DNA of 64,000 nucleotides from Rhodocollybia butyracea (lineage: Eukaryota; Basidiomycota; Agaricomycetes; Agaricales; Omphalotaceae): the NCBI GenBank assembly GCA_015501585.1, contig JADNRY010000168.1, forward strand, positions 62,001 to 126,000, written 5' to 3'. The position numbers were made by a program, and so were the translations under genes. The notes below the pieces were generated by a model that was given only the letters and a program-made list of their open reading frames with translations, searched no databases and was not told the origin of the DNA. How positions within the stretch are numbered: position 1 is the first letter of the stretch; each line of letters starts with the position of its first letter. This document shows positions 11,665 through 22,841 of this stretch, in pieces.

Positions 11665-13180
11665 GGATCCATCAACGACAGGAGCACCTGCTCCGTCGTC
11701 TTCCTACGCAGGAGCGGTACTTAGTACCAATCCTGCTTCGTCTTCTACCACTCCTCCTGAAACTCAGGAGGACGCTCCGGCAGTACTGCCAGAACTCCCT
11801 CATTGAAGGAGTGATGGTGGCTACTTTGCCACCGATGGCTGGATTCGCTACGGCGAAGATGCCAATCTCGTCGAAGTCAATGACAATCGACGACTTCCCA
11901 TTCCTTATGGGATTCACACCGCTCGCGAGGCTACCCTCGCTAGAGCAGAAAATCTTATATTCCCGGCTAACAGCCGAGAAGTCATCTGGTATCTTAGGAT
12001 ACTTCGCGAACCCACGTTCGCGAGTAGACATGGCTACAACACCTCACGGCATTGGACCCTATACCGGGTCTTAGACCAGGAAGTCCGATCCCTCCGAAGA
12101 GGAGATCTAACTCACATAAGTGAGTTACAATGAACTCTGCTTGTCAACTGGTTTGAACCAGTTTTCGTATCGATTGCCCGAACTGCTAAGCAGGACAAGG
12201 CTGCTGGCATCACTGCTGGCACTCTGGATGGAGAAAACTCCGTCCAAAAGAAGAAAAAAGGGAAAGGCTGTATGAAGCCCGCCCCTGTAGGCTGGTCCAG
12301 CAGTACTGCTGCCGGACCCTCATCCATTTGAATGGCTCCTGCGGGCACTGCACCGCGAGCCGAACTCTCACCGCCGTCCCGACATGGTACGGCTGATGCC
12401 TGGGCGGCATATCTTGTCACCCCACAAGGGTTGACCGTGCGCCCTTTGGGCATTGTGTACCGTGAAGACGGTGCAGTAAGCGAGCGCTCCATTCGTGGAC
12501 GCCAGCTGATCAACCCCAGGCGGCCTGATCCGCCTTCTGGAACCCCTCTGGACGTATTGTCCAGATATTTGCTGTTGGCGTCGGAGGTTATCCTCCGTCA
12601 CCATTATTATCGCCATTTAGTGGCTACGGGGCGAATTACAATCGCCTCGCCTCCTCCGCCGCAAACATCGTTCGCTAATTACCTCAATGGCACCATTGAG
12701 GATGTTGCCCGATTCTTTGCTGAGCAAGGAATCTCTGTTGCGGATCTCGAAGATTCCGCTTTGTATGCAGCCACCTGGCTGCAAACATTCAATCCGCGTA
12801 ATGCGTCATCTTCATCTCCCTGCTGGGATCAACGATCACTATCGTACCCTTACGGGTACAATAGACAATCGTCCGCCGGCCATCACTGATGTCCAGCTTA
12901 CTCCAACGGTGGTGCCTATGGCACCGCAAGTATTCAACCCGCCGCCTGTGCCTGTGCCACAGGCTTCATCTATTGCATCGACTTCGTCGATGACGAACAA
13001 CACCGCTGCTGGAGCCACTGCTCCAGCTCATTCTTCATCTGGACCGTCTTCATCATCTGGAGATACGTCTCCCCAGATGGATGAATCTGATGGATAATCC
13101 CCCAGTAATACGTCTTATTGGGGATTTATCCCATCATATCGTTCGATTAGTACCCTAGGTACTAATCTAGTGGGGGAGGG

Positions 13181-13498
13181 TGTAACGCCTCCTCCCCATC
13201 TTGCCTGATTCCCTTCCGGCCGCGCCTTATGGCGCGGCCTTAACTTTTGTCGCATCGCGAATCTTATCTTATCTTATCTTACGATTAGATATCATTTCTA
13301 TTCTATTCATTTCGATTACTATAACTAGTCGAATTACATAAATTACTGTAGTTCTTCTACACTACGAGTACACAATCGCATAGCCTTTGTCGTGCTCTTT
13401 TGTGTGAACATAAGACTCTCGCCTAAGGGCGTTATACATGCTTTGTAATTTTTTTCTTTTCTTACTTGACAATTTTTAAGATCAATGAATTTGTAACA
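13181..13498 (+). repeat. 3' LTR of the chromovirus
   Basis: Begins TGTAACGCC right after the purine tract TGGGGGAGGG (13171-13180). Contains a short GC-rich inverted repeat (GGCCGCGCC/GGCGCGGCC, about 13218-13239) that could act in RNA 3' end formation, and a TCTTA pentamer array at 13262-13281. The proposed right end is TTGTAACA at 13498; this end is inferred because no second LTR copy is available for comparison. Confidence 0.55.
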
Positions 13499-14557
13499 GT
13501 TCGGTGCTCATAACATTGAATGCGTGGATGAAGCATACAAAGAAAGCTTCAGGTAAGATACTTACTATATTACTTACTATACTAAACAGGAACACAAAGT
13601 ATCCAACAAAGTATCCCCAAAACTTTTTGCAATATGAATTGCCAAAGTGGAGAATAGGAAGAAAAAATAAATTGCATTGCAATTCAAGTAAATTTTAAGC
13701 TCAGCCTTGATCCCTTCTTGAGGCTTGCTAGAGTCAAGTGGGGCTGAGGCTCAGTAGAGCGGGCTTGGAGGGCTCAGGGCTCTGAGCCCTGGCCCATACA
13801 TGACTAATACTGTCATTGTCATTGTATAGTTAGAGACTTAAAAGGAGGAGAATCAGTGTACTAACCGGCCACTATTGATTCTACTAGCAAAGCACTGATT
13901 GAAAAAAGTATCATGGATACATTCAGCCTACTTAGATATTGCCCAAAAGTGCCCAAAAGGTAAGTTTGTAACTTAATCTTGGCAATTTTTTCAAATTTTT
14001 GAGGTTCAATGGTTCAAACCTGTTTCGGGGTTCGCGCACCGAACCGAACCCCGGCAATACTGCCTCTTGGGAATATCCAACTCTAAGGGCGATCTGTACC
14101 TGCCCAAATATTTTGATTATTATATCAGTACTTATTTACTTTTAATTTACTCATTACAATAAACAAAGTATAAATCCCTGCCAGGTGCCTGCAGGTAGAC
14201 CTGTAGGAATACCTGGTTTGTCGGGACCCATTCCCACAGGTCCGGGAAGTGTTGGATGGACACTTGTGTGAGCGATAGACGTCGATGCTATAATAAGTTG
14301 ATAATAAGCGCAAAGCTTAATAGCGGAATTTAAGGGGGCGCGTAAATGGGGGGCACAAACGATCCCTCTATTCAAAGTACGGTACCCAATATAAATAGTA
14401 TATCAATAACAAATATAGTAAAGCACGGGGTGGCGGGTATCATGCCGGCGGTGCTACTTGAGCCCGAAACAACCATCGTCGGACCGGCGGTCCGTTCTCA
14501 ACAACTTGGACAAGGTATAATGCCAGAGTCTGTTTTAATTGTCTATCCAGTGGGGGA
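13499..14557. other. Gene-free relic DNA
   Basis: Only short chance frames. Notable is a GC-rich inverted motif at about 13775-13798 (GGGCTCAGGGCTCTGAGCCC) and a GGTTCGCGCACCGAACCGAACC stretch near 14029, both of which resemble subterminal repeats of hAT-like DNA transposons, but no termini or transposase are visible. A Pro/Gly-rich minus frame around 14160-14260 is too short to name. Confidence 0.3.
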
Positions 14558-14562
14558 CATGT

Positions 14563-14775
14563 TGTTGTGGATTAAGTGATCTGGTACACTTGTGCACTCG
14601 GTTGTTAGACCTTTAGTACAATTGTCTGGGTCTTCCCCAGGACCTCTACAGTATTTATACTACTTACAATACCTTCTAGAATATTCTACATAGTACTGGT
14701 AAGTAGGCTGAGTAAGTAATGAGTAATACTAAGGAAAGTACTAGAACATTCCAGTACAGACTCAAATCTACAACA
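14563..14775 (+). repeat. Solo LTR (Copia type)
   Basis: 213-bp sequence starting TGTTGTGG and ending CTACAACA (inverted TGTTGT/ACAACA termini), flanked by perfect 5-bp duplications CATGT at 14558-14562 and 14776-14780. There is no internal element, so it is a solo LTR left by recombination between two LTRs. The termini match the LTR family at 22402 and 25062. The orientation given is arbitrary because no polypurine tract or primer site is present. Confidence 0.8.
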
Positions 14776-15013
14776 CATGTGTCCCTAAAAATGACCTGGC
14801 TTTAGTCCTTTGGCGAAAGGCTTCCGAAGGATAATGTAATCCATACAATGACGTCTCAGTCTGCGTAACGTTCCAATTGCTCAGCCGTGGGTACGGTTGA
14901 CTCTATGCCTGTGACTCCGCTGTAAGCAACAACAAACAGTCAAATGCCATGTCATTTTTTAAGGACAGGTCCCAAAATTCTGTACGCCGACTGACTTTGC
15001 TGGCGGGCAGGCT

Positions 15014-15096
15014 GTTAAGATGATATGTCGCCTAATCCACTAAGCCATATAACCGGTTTATATGGCTTAGTGGATTAGGCGACATATCATCTTAAC
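15014..15096. repeat. 83-bp near-perfect palindrome with tRNA-like A box
   Basis: Left arm starts GTTAAGATGATATGTCGCC, right arm ends GGCGACATATCATCTTAAC; about 40 bp per arm with one single-base indel near the centre (AACCGGTTT). The right arm contains TGGCTTAGTGG, which fits an RNA polymerase III A box, and a B-box-like GGGTCCGAGCT follows at about 15129. It could be an inverted duplication of a tRNA-derived SINE head or a small foldback element. The pol III reading is inference. Confidence 0.6.
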
Positions 15097-15099
15097 ACA

Positions 15100-16527
15100 G
15101 GCCGCAGGTGACTTTACCAACACCGTCTGGGTCCGAGCTTTGTTTATTTTGTGCAGGTACCCATGCGGCGGATTCAGGTTTACCAGGAGCCGGACTTGTG
15201 TCCATCCTTAGTATCCATACAATTTTACCATAATTTCACTTGAATTTTACTATTCCATAAATATTTATGTGGATTTTCATGCAGAATTACAACTAGGCTC
15301 AATTCAGAAACTAAAGAAATATTACTGGGAATTATTATGTATAACTTCTGCAGAAGCATCTACTATCTCCAAAGCTTGAGTGGTTGCACCTATCACCACC
15401 CCAGCTGTGCCGGAATTTAACTGTTAAACTGACCGTTATTGCTGCACTCTGTGAACTTAGGATTGACTCACTCCTCCCAGAGCACTTGCAATTTGCCAGA
15501 TTGCATCAAGCACAATTAGATATTTGTGTAGTTTGGATCCACCGGCAGGTGGACTAGGGGGGTTAGGTAGTGTGGGTGCAACCTGAGGACTGGCTGTGTT
15601 CATAATATAATCCAGTGACCACTATTCATCTTATGTGAAGATGGCAAAATGTGTGAAAAGACGGTAAGCACTTACACCCGAAATGCTTAACATGACTGTC
15701 AAGTCACTTTCAACCAAGGTGAATTCTTGACTATTCAAGTCTCCTTCAAGAATTTCCAAATCCATATCGATGAATGCATTGTCAAATCTTCAAGATTACT
15801 TACCTGAGATGGTTGAGTGGACAAATCTGTCAAAAATGACCTCATGCAGGAGTAGAAACGGGTTAGAAATAGGGTTTTAAAGTGCGGTGCACAAACCGTT
15901 GGATAACGGACAACCGCACTGCACTGAACCGCGGTGAGGGTAAGTAAAGGTTGCACCAGTGCAGCGGTTTGCGGTTCTTGGAAATTGAAGAATTTGCATA
16001 ACTGATCAAAACCGGTGGTAACCGGTGGTCAACCGGTGCAATTTACATAATGAAAATAATTTATTAACTGTGTTTTTCAAGCCTGACTTTATGTATTGTA
16101 AAGTAGATGTGATCCCCGACTCTGACCGAAGGGAAGGGAGGGTCTTGTAGGTGCCAATTGAGTGTTGGATTCTTCAAAAACCGCCAGATCGGGTAGTTCT
16201 TTCCCACCTGATCTTCAGCCGCCGTGCCAGTTGTTTCATGTCGAGCCGCTATGCCGGCTAGTCTGTTTTTCGATGATCTCCATCATAACCATGAATGTTT
16301 CGGATCACTGCCGGGAGGCTCATGCCCAATTAGGCTATGCGGGCGCACATGACCTACCGGCATCACCAAGGCATGGCAATTCTTCTCGTTCCTCGTACTT
16401 CCCCTCTTTTGAGCTTGCTTTCACAATTTATAATTCACTCTTCTGAACAATCTTGAAACAAACCGCTCGGCATATGTAATTGAAAGGAATATCCCTTTCT
16501 GGGATATATCCGGAACGAGCTCTCCAT
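15100..16527. other. Gene-free relic DNA with GC-rich inverted motifs
   Basis: No supported gene. From about 15875 to 16045 there are repeated GTGCGGTGCAC, AACCGC, GCGGTTTGCGGTT and ACCGGTGGT motifs on both strands, the pattern seen in non-autonomous hAT-type elements. Exact termini were not found. Confidence 0.3.
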
Positions 16528-16830
16528 TTGTGCACCTCGTCATCACACCAATCAATAGATGTAAGCCTGGTAAGATGGGCCCCACATGCCAGGCCCCTTC
16601 CCTTGATTCGCGTCTTTCCCTACACTGCGAATATTTCTGCTAATAATTCTAGATATCTTGAATAAGGTAAGAGTCTAGAAGGTCCATAGAACCTTCATGT
16701 AAGCTACATAAAACTGGTACGACAAAGTTTCGTAATTCCATCTGTTGCCAAGACTTGGGTTATCAGGCCTCCATGATCCATCAAACACTGCCCGCCTGCT
16801 GTTAGCCCGCCCGTTGTCCCGCCTTGCTAT
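16528..16830 (+). repeat. Left arm of a ~300-bp inverted repeat
   Basis: Matches the reverse complement of about 19785-20092 with long identical runs, for example GTAAGCCTGGTAAGATGGGC and CATAGAACCTTCATGTAAGC. Both arms end inside with CCCGCC-rich sequence. Either the terminal inverted repeats of a ~3.5-kb DNA element or two copies of one repeat in opposite orientation. Confidence 0.7.
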
Positions 16831-19784
16831 TTTACAAATCACATGGAACCCGCCGTCTCTTCACCTGCCAGTGTCCCGCCTGTTATTTTTAGCCGCAGCC
16901 AACACAGATCCCACTGTCTCTTCGCCTGCGTGCATTGTATTGGATTCCGTCCCACCGTCCCGCTGGCATTTGTCCTTGCTTTGCGGAATCTCCCTTTCCC
17001 GGGCAGAATTTTACGCAGTCTTCAACTGGGTTTTGCGCGCACACTTTGCTTAGCTTTTTGTGCCTATTCAAAGCATCTCAATACTCGATGTAAACCTCAA
17101 GGCCTCAGTACAGAATTACAAAGTGCTCTAGATGATATCTCTGGAGACGTGATCCTCTTGACTTCCAAGGATCCGACATGGAGGTTGACGGCATAGGCCT
17201 CGTATAACGGCGATTCAACAATGGGTGGGTTTTATTGAGAAATACATCTGCTGGAAATATGGTACCTTGTCTCCAATGCAGCCTGCTACTGCTGGCTGGG
17301 AATTCTCTATCAAAGTAATTGACCTTTATGGCACTCTCACTCGTGAAGCGGCTTCCCCCAAAAAATGAAACAAAAGCCACCTCGGCCCTAGTTCAAGTAG
17401 GATACCTCCCTGCTTCGCCTGAGTTGCCGTCAACTGCAATGTCTTTGCGCAATTATTCTAAGGCGCGCATCTTGGGGTCGCTGGAAAAGTGCCTGTTGAC
17501 TGGAAGGTACGCGTGGAATGAAAGATATGAGCAGCACATGCCTGGAGGAAAATATATCACTGGCACGCTGGAGAAGTGCAGCATAACAGGGAAACCCCGC
17601 CTCATGCTTCTTACACTTCCTGTATATCTTTAAACGTAGTGCTGCACAGGCAGCATTTTTCTAGTCCACATGACTTGCTTTATTACTTTCGACGACACAG
17701 TTGCGGAGACTTGGCAGAACAGGTGCCATCATTTTCACTTGGTAAGGAGCGGGTACCCGCCATCCTGTCGGCATTGCGCCTCATTGCGCCCATTGACCCG
17801 CCTTTGCTTCTGAAGTATCAAATGCATGCGGCACCAGTGGCGCGTTAACTCTGATAAGTTTTTATATGTTTTATTTACCTTCTTATGTAGTCAAATTATA
17901 TAATTCTTTCATCGTGATTGCTCAACACTTTGAAAGGCGGCAAAGCTAGATGTCTTCTAGAACCGCGGTTTGCATACAGATTGAAGTTTGTATAATATAT
18001 AAAAAGATAAATATAGCTGATTAAGTCGCAAATCCAAACCTACGTAGGTTCTGGTAACCCGCGTGTGTGAGTATTTGTCCCAGCATTTAAGAAAGCGGCC
18101 TCTTTCGGGTGCCTTTTTCACCAAACAAATCTACTTATAGATGGTATAGCTACACCCACAGACTCTGTATGATTAGGTCTACAATGAGCTGTCATTTTTA
18201 TGTATCCTAAAATTTACGAAGTTGGAAAGTGTAGCAGAGACAGTCAAAATGTAACTGAAGTTATGTTTAATGGTCAAACAGATGCAGCACAATGACATGT
18301 GGAGCGATGCGTTTTAAAATACATACAAAGGTCTATTAGCTCTAACGGAAGCCTTCTGCATTAGTGAAGTAGCTTAAAACTTTCTTGATCCAGCTTGCTC
18401 GACGTTGCAAGCATTGAAGTCAAGTGTTGGACTGGCAGGCCGACACAAGCTCAACTCGTCTTTAAGTACAAAAAAACATAGCCATGAAGGCAAATGATAT
18501 AGTTACATTCTAAGTACAGAGCCCAAGCCCCTCAAGTCTGGAATATAGATTTAAGCCCATTTCTCAGTGCCCTTCCTTACGCACTCTCTCTTCTTCAGCC
18601 TGCTTGGCGAAGCCCAGTATTTCTCCTCAGTCTGTCAACCCAACAAAATTTACCTCCGGCACCAAAGGAAAGGCAAGACTGGCAAGTTGCCAAAGTCACT
18701 AAAGGATGTAAACAGTACGAGGGCCAGAGTTAAACGCTGGGAGGCCATTACACTGTTTTCGAAGATGCAAATAAGAGAGCTGTCACTAGCGAGGAGGCGG
18801 TCAAACTGTGTACTGCAAAGTTCAGACACTACGTACCAGCGGCATAGCCAGATAGATGTGGAAAGGGAGCCGAGTTGATAAGACAGTCAATAACCACAGC
18901 GTTAGCTTCGTCATTCACAACATTCCTAGGTTGCTGAGAGGTAATTCAGTTAATTGAAGTCGGAGAAAAGCTAGGTACCTACTGTACGGCCTCTGCCATG
19001 CACAACACCGGCGTTTGGGTTACTGAAGGGGCCATGGCGGTTGTCTGCTATTGCTTTTCCAGTAAAGCATGCAGCGAGATGGATATCACATGAGCTTGGG
19101 CAGTGACAGAATCTTCTGCGCAGTGGGTAGTGCTTGCGTTACCGTAAACAACAAGTCCAATAACACGATGGTTTGAGTCATCTTGCTTCGCGACTTTTCG
19201 CGGCTGAGCTTCCGTTTCCGGGCGCTGGATTGGGTTGGAGGGGCCAAGTCAGATTCCAGGAGCGATAAAGAAGGTGGTAATGATGGAGAAGAAAGCACGG
19301 ATGGCAAAGGAGAGGCCATGGCAGGCAAGGAGGGTGCTGGAAGTGCCGGAACTTCATCGAGGTCGTCATACAAGCCCGTCGAATGAATGTGACGTTGTCA
19401 GAGCATGACAACTAGCTTGCGGCATATGAAACCTCTTTAGTTACAGAACGTCGGGCTTTGGAGATCGCAGGGTTGTCTGCCGTTTCGCAGGCTGCAGCTC
19501 CTGCTCCTACTGTAGCCCCAGCTGCTAGACATTACAACTTCGTAACCATGAGTGTGGTTACTAACATGAGCGGCACATCCATTCCTGTAAAGTAGACTAC
19601 AAGGAAGGAATGTTCCGACGCTGGTAAGTGCCGCAGATTTTGGCGTAGCTTCCATTAAATATACGCAGTTTGCCGCTCAAGAATACACTGAGTTAAGGCG
19701 CCTCGCAAGCAGATAAATGAACGGCGGGGTAACTGCGTTGTTGAGTGGCCATCTATTTGAGGAATCATCGTAAGGGGCGGGACA
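16831..19784. other. Interior between the inverted repeats, no recognised gene
   Basis: Only short frames, none with a recognisable transposase or other domain. The minus frame at 19086-19373 is Pro/Ser-rich with a basic KRKLSREKSRSK stretch, and the plus frame around 19420-19594 (ERRALEIAGL...VAPAARHYNF) looks protein-like but is short. If the inverted repeats are termini, this is a non-autonomous or eroded element. Confidence 0.3.
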
Positions 19785-20092
19785 AGGGGCGGGCTAACAG
19801 CAGGCGAGCAGTGTTTGATGGATCATGGCGATGACCTCAGGCCGATAGCTAAGTCTTGGCAACAGATATCATGGAATTACTTACGAAACTTCGTTACCGG
19901 TTTTATGTAGCTTACATGAAGGTTCTATGGACCTTCTGGACTCTTACCTTATTCAAGATATCTGGAATTATTGGCAGAAATATTCGCAGTGTAGGGAAAG
20001 ACGCTAATCAAGGGAAGGGGGCCTGGCATGTGGGGCCCATCTTACCAGGCTTACATTCCTTGATAGGTGTGATGTCGAGGTGCATTTGTGAT
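19785..20092 (-). repeat. Right arm of the ~300-bp inverted repeat
   Basis: Reverse-complement match to 16528-16830, with scattered substitutions and small indels. See the left arm for interpretation. Confidence 0.7.
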
Positions 20093-22396
20093 AGACCCAA
20101 CCAATACTAATAGGTTTTCAAGTTGAGCCGTACCGTTGTTCCGACCAAGTTCCGACTCTCCCGAGTATTTCTGCTATTTCTAGGGAATCAATGCCATTTC
20201 TTAAACAATCAGTGTATGTACAACAACTCTCTAATGAGCAGCATTGCACTCCATTATCCTGTCAACTTCTACATGTTTAAGTAAATGATTATACTTAGCC
20301 TTAGAGTGATTCATAACTCTCTACTACTGTATAATTACAACTGTTTCTCGGCTTAGCAGTATCTTATCCCACTTATTGTGGCAGGTAGTTGCCCGGTTGT
20401 ACCAGTGCCTTCAGACAAATTATCTTCTATTGGAAGTACTTTAATTACCTCAGCGCTAGGTGTTTGGTTGTTTTGCAGTCTTACATATATGCATTTGATT
20501 ACCTAGGACATGACACTAGCTAGATTAACCACCAAGTTTAAAATGACGCAACAGTTGCGCAACAGCAAGCAATGAGTACAACAATAAGTCTGGCACACAA
20601 TGGGATGCAACTCATAAATGTCTCAGTGGAGTGCATCTCGAGAGCAAAACTAAGGGTGATGATACATCAAGAAGTCTGATGCACATTGGGATATAACTGA
20701 TACATGAGAGTGAAGAATGCAAGCATAAAACATTTCAAGAGCAAAGGATATAAGGTCAGTTTTCATCATTTAATGTACTTTGTGATCAAAATACATTGAT
20801 TCTACTGACCTGACGTACTTTGAGCGAGTATTTCTACTGCATGTATGTACATGTCTCTCTGTGTTCTTCTTCTTCTGTACTTGGTGTTGTGATAGGCTCC
20901 TGAGGGTAAAAAGGCGGCAACGAGTATATTCCGGTTGTCCTCTCCGTGACGGTCAGAAGAGAGAGACAAACGGATGCAGAAGCATCCGCTGACTACAGTT
21001 TTGTACCTATGTAAGATTACGAGCTTGGAATGACAAATCCCAAATCCAACACTTGGGGCTTGACTTGGGGCAAACTTGGGGTCACATCTTGTTCCTTTAT
21101 CCTACATTATTTGCTGTTGCTCTAGTCCTTACTAGCTCTTATTTCTTATACTGATTATGTATAACTGATCATTAACTTTCACTAGCACTGGATTGACTTC
21201 ATTTGAGTGCAGATAAATGATAAGATCCGACGGATGGCAAAGTCATGTGCGAAAACATGAGCGCCAAAGTCGTGTCGCGTCGTACCAGGAAGCGAGCAAA
21301 TATCACTGAAGCCTCTGTCCTTGATTCTTGCAAAGAGATGATGGCTGCTGAATACTTCATCCATTGTCTCATCTAGCCGTCACTGAGATTGATTTGGCTG
21401 AAGCCTTGAAGACCCTCAAAGAGAAAGCCACCGCTTTTAATGCCCTCCCTTTATGTTTGGGCAGAGCTCAGATGGCCGATCAGGTCAAGGCCAATGTTAA
21501 TCTCCCAAGCGCTAGCCATAGAAATACAAGCCTGTGAACTCACTGACGAGGTTGAAGAGACCTTTCCAGCTGTGTGGAAAGCTATTGGGGAGGCTTGCAA
21601 TGCCGCCGAGACATAAATTGTAACAATAGTATTGGAAAATGAGCACATACGAACTGCCCACGGCTTGTGAGTTGGGGAACACTGTAAACATTTGTAGCAT
21701 AAGCGGTGGTGGTACTGCAAGAAGTCCGACTCTGTGCAATGGGATGCAACTGATACATGAGAGTGAAGAATGCGAGCAATGAGCATAAAACATTTCGAGA
21801 GCAAACAAGCCCAATACTACTAAGTTGGGGCAGCATGAGCAGCATGAGCAGCGGCTGCTACATGCTGTATCTGCCAGGATTTGGAGCGACACGAGCGATC
21901 AACATAAGAGGAGCGCTTGAGCCATTCCGAGTGACGGGTGTTTCTTCAACGACGGTGCTATCTTGCTGCCGGAGAACAAATTGCGCGAGCATGTGACAAT
22001 CATGTGCTCCGGCGCTTAATCGTTCCGTTGGATCATTATCTATCTCTGCCTGTCAGTATCCAATTATGGCATCTAATAGCATCTAATGCACACCTAGTCA
22101 GAGTCAAAAGACTAGTACATGCTTTTGAATGTCTACAATGCCAACAAAGTACACAAACAAAGTACATTTTTTGATCTAAAGTAGGATGTACCCGAACACC
22201 GAAGTATGATCAATAGGCCTCTTTAAATGATGAAAACCGACGTCATAAAAGGAGTCCAATACTAAGCTGGGGCAGTAGCATGATTGGGAGCAGTGTTGGA
22301 GGTGGCTTGCTACATGCTGTATCTGCTGAAATTTCTGTGCGGCACAATTTATTGACGTGGTTGAGGCAAGGTTGAGGGAGGAGCGCTTGAGCCATT
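20093..22396. other. Gene-free zone of degenerate internal duplications
   Basis: Several diverged copies of the same sequence: the block with ACTGATACATGAGAGTGAAG occurs at about 20695 and 21746; the block with TGCTACATGCTGTATCTGC occurs at about 21857 and 22309; GAGCGCTTGAGCCATTC occurs at about 21912 and 22381. No coding frame of note. Confidence 0.6.
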
Positions 22397-22627
22397 CTGT
22401 GTGTTGTATTTCGCCGATCAGATATGATACAACTCCGACTGTACTTATTAATCATTACTTATCCGGTTACTGATACTTTGTATGTACCGGACCACCTTAG
22501 TAATATTTACTACAGTACACAGTATATAAGGCCTTCTCTGAGGCCGGTATCTATAGTGCTCAATCTAGTCTCTTCTGTCTCTCAAGCCTCACGGCTTATT
22601 CAGTCCCTGCGCCGAGGCCCGAGTATT

Positions 22628-22793
22628 TGTTGGTTAATGAAGACTCCTAGACTCTTAGATGGCTCTGAGATGGCTCTGAGATGGTGGTTCAAGACTACTA
22701 TTAGATTGTTATCAAGGGTTGTAGTTACACATCATTTGTATATATGTGTTTGTCCACAGCCTCGATTGAGCAGCCCAGGATAAATATCCAACA
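22628..22793 (-). repeat. 3' LTR of the gag-only element
   Basis: 166 bp, identical to 24081-24246, with TGTTGG/CCAACA termini. On the minus strand a purine tract precedes it. Confidence 0.9.
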
Positions 22794-22841
22794 CTCCCCC
22801 TCTGCGAAACAAAGAGAGCTCCCCCTAAGCTATAAATATAA

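Larger units (their letters stand above)
10324..13097 (+). pseudogene. Extra ORF in the env position of the chromovirus (unknown function, broken)
   Basis: Begins MEKDTPSKDNET at 10324, shifts frame near 10465, then runs to about 12820 in a single frame once the TRIM insertion (11146-11664 plus one 5-bp repeat) is disregarded; the only stops in that frame are TGA at 11804, 12131 and 12329. A second frameshift near 12820 leads to a Pro/Ser-rich end at 13097. Length is about 750 codons. Visible features: a CPHC pair near 10676, a coiled coil of about 60 residues (SLTRRYTDLQRDYNDAAREI region, 10860-10990), a basic GKRRR signal near 11040, and a proline-rich tail. No transmembrane segment, so it is not envelope-like. 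It lies between integrase and the polypurine tract, so it belongs to the element. I do not recognise the family. Confidence 0.65.
5241..13498 (+). mobile_element. Degenerate Ty3/Gypsy chromovirus with an extra 3' ORF
   Basis: Order along the plus strand: gag remnant with zinc knuckle, protease, reverse transcriptase, RNase H, integrase and chromodomain-like tail (5262-10124), an extra ORF (10324-13097), a purine tract (13171-13180) and a 3' LTR from 13181. Protease-RT-RNase H-integrase order plus a C-terminal chromodomain identify a chromovirus. The 5' LTR and the gag N-terminus are missing: coding similarity starts only a few codons before the zinc-knuckle region, and a stop lies just upstream at 5238. 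In-frame TGA codons and at least three frameshifts make it non-functional. A 519-bp TRIM element is inserted at 11146. Confidence 0.85.

Noticed and set aside
10324..12133. Envelope gene in the chromovirus
   Set aside because: No signal peptide, transmembrane segment or glycoprotein-like Cys pattern; composition is coiled-coil and low complexity.
18567..18878. 103-codon plus ORF
   Set aside because: No domain, no splice partners and biased only by base composition; treated as chance.
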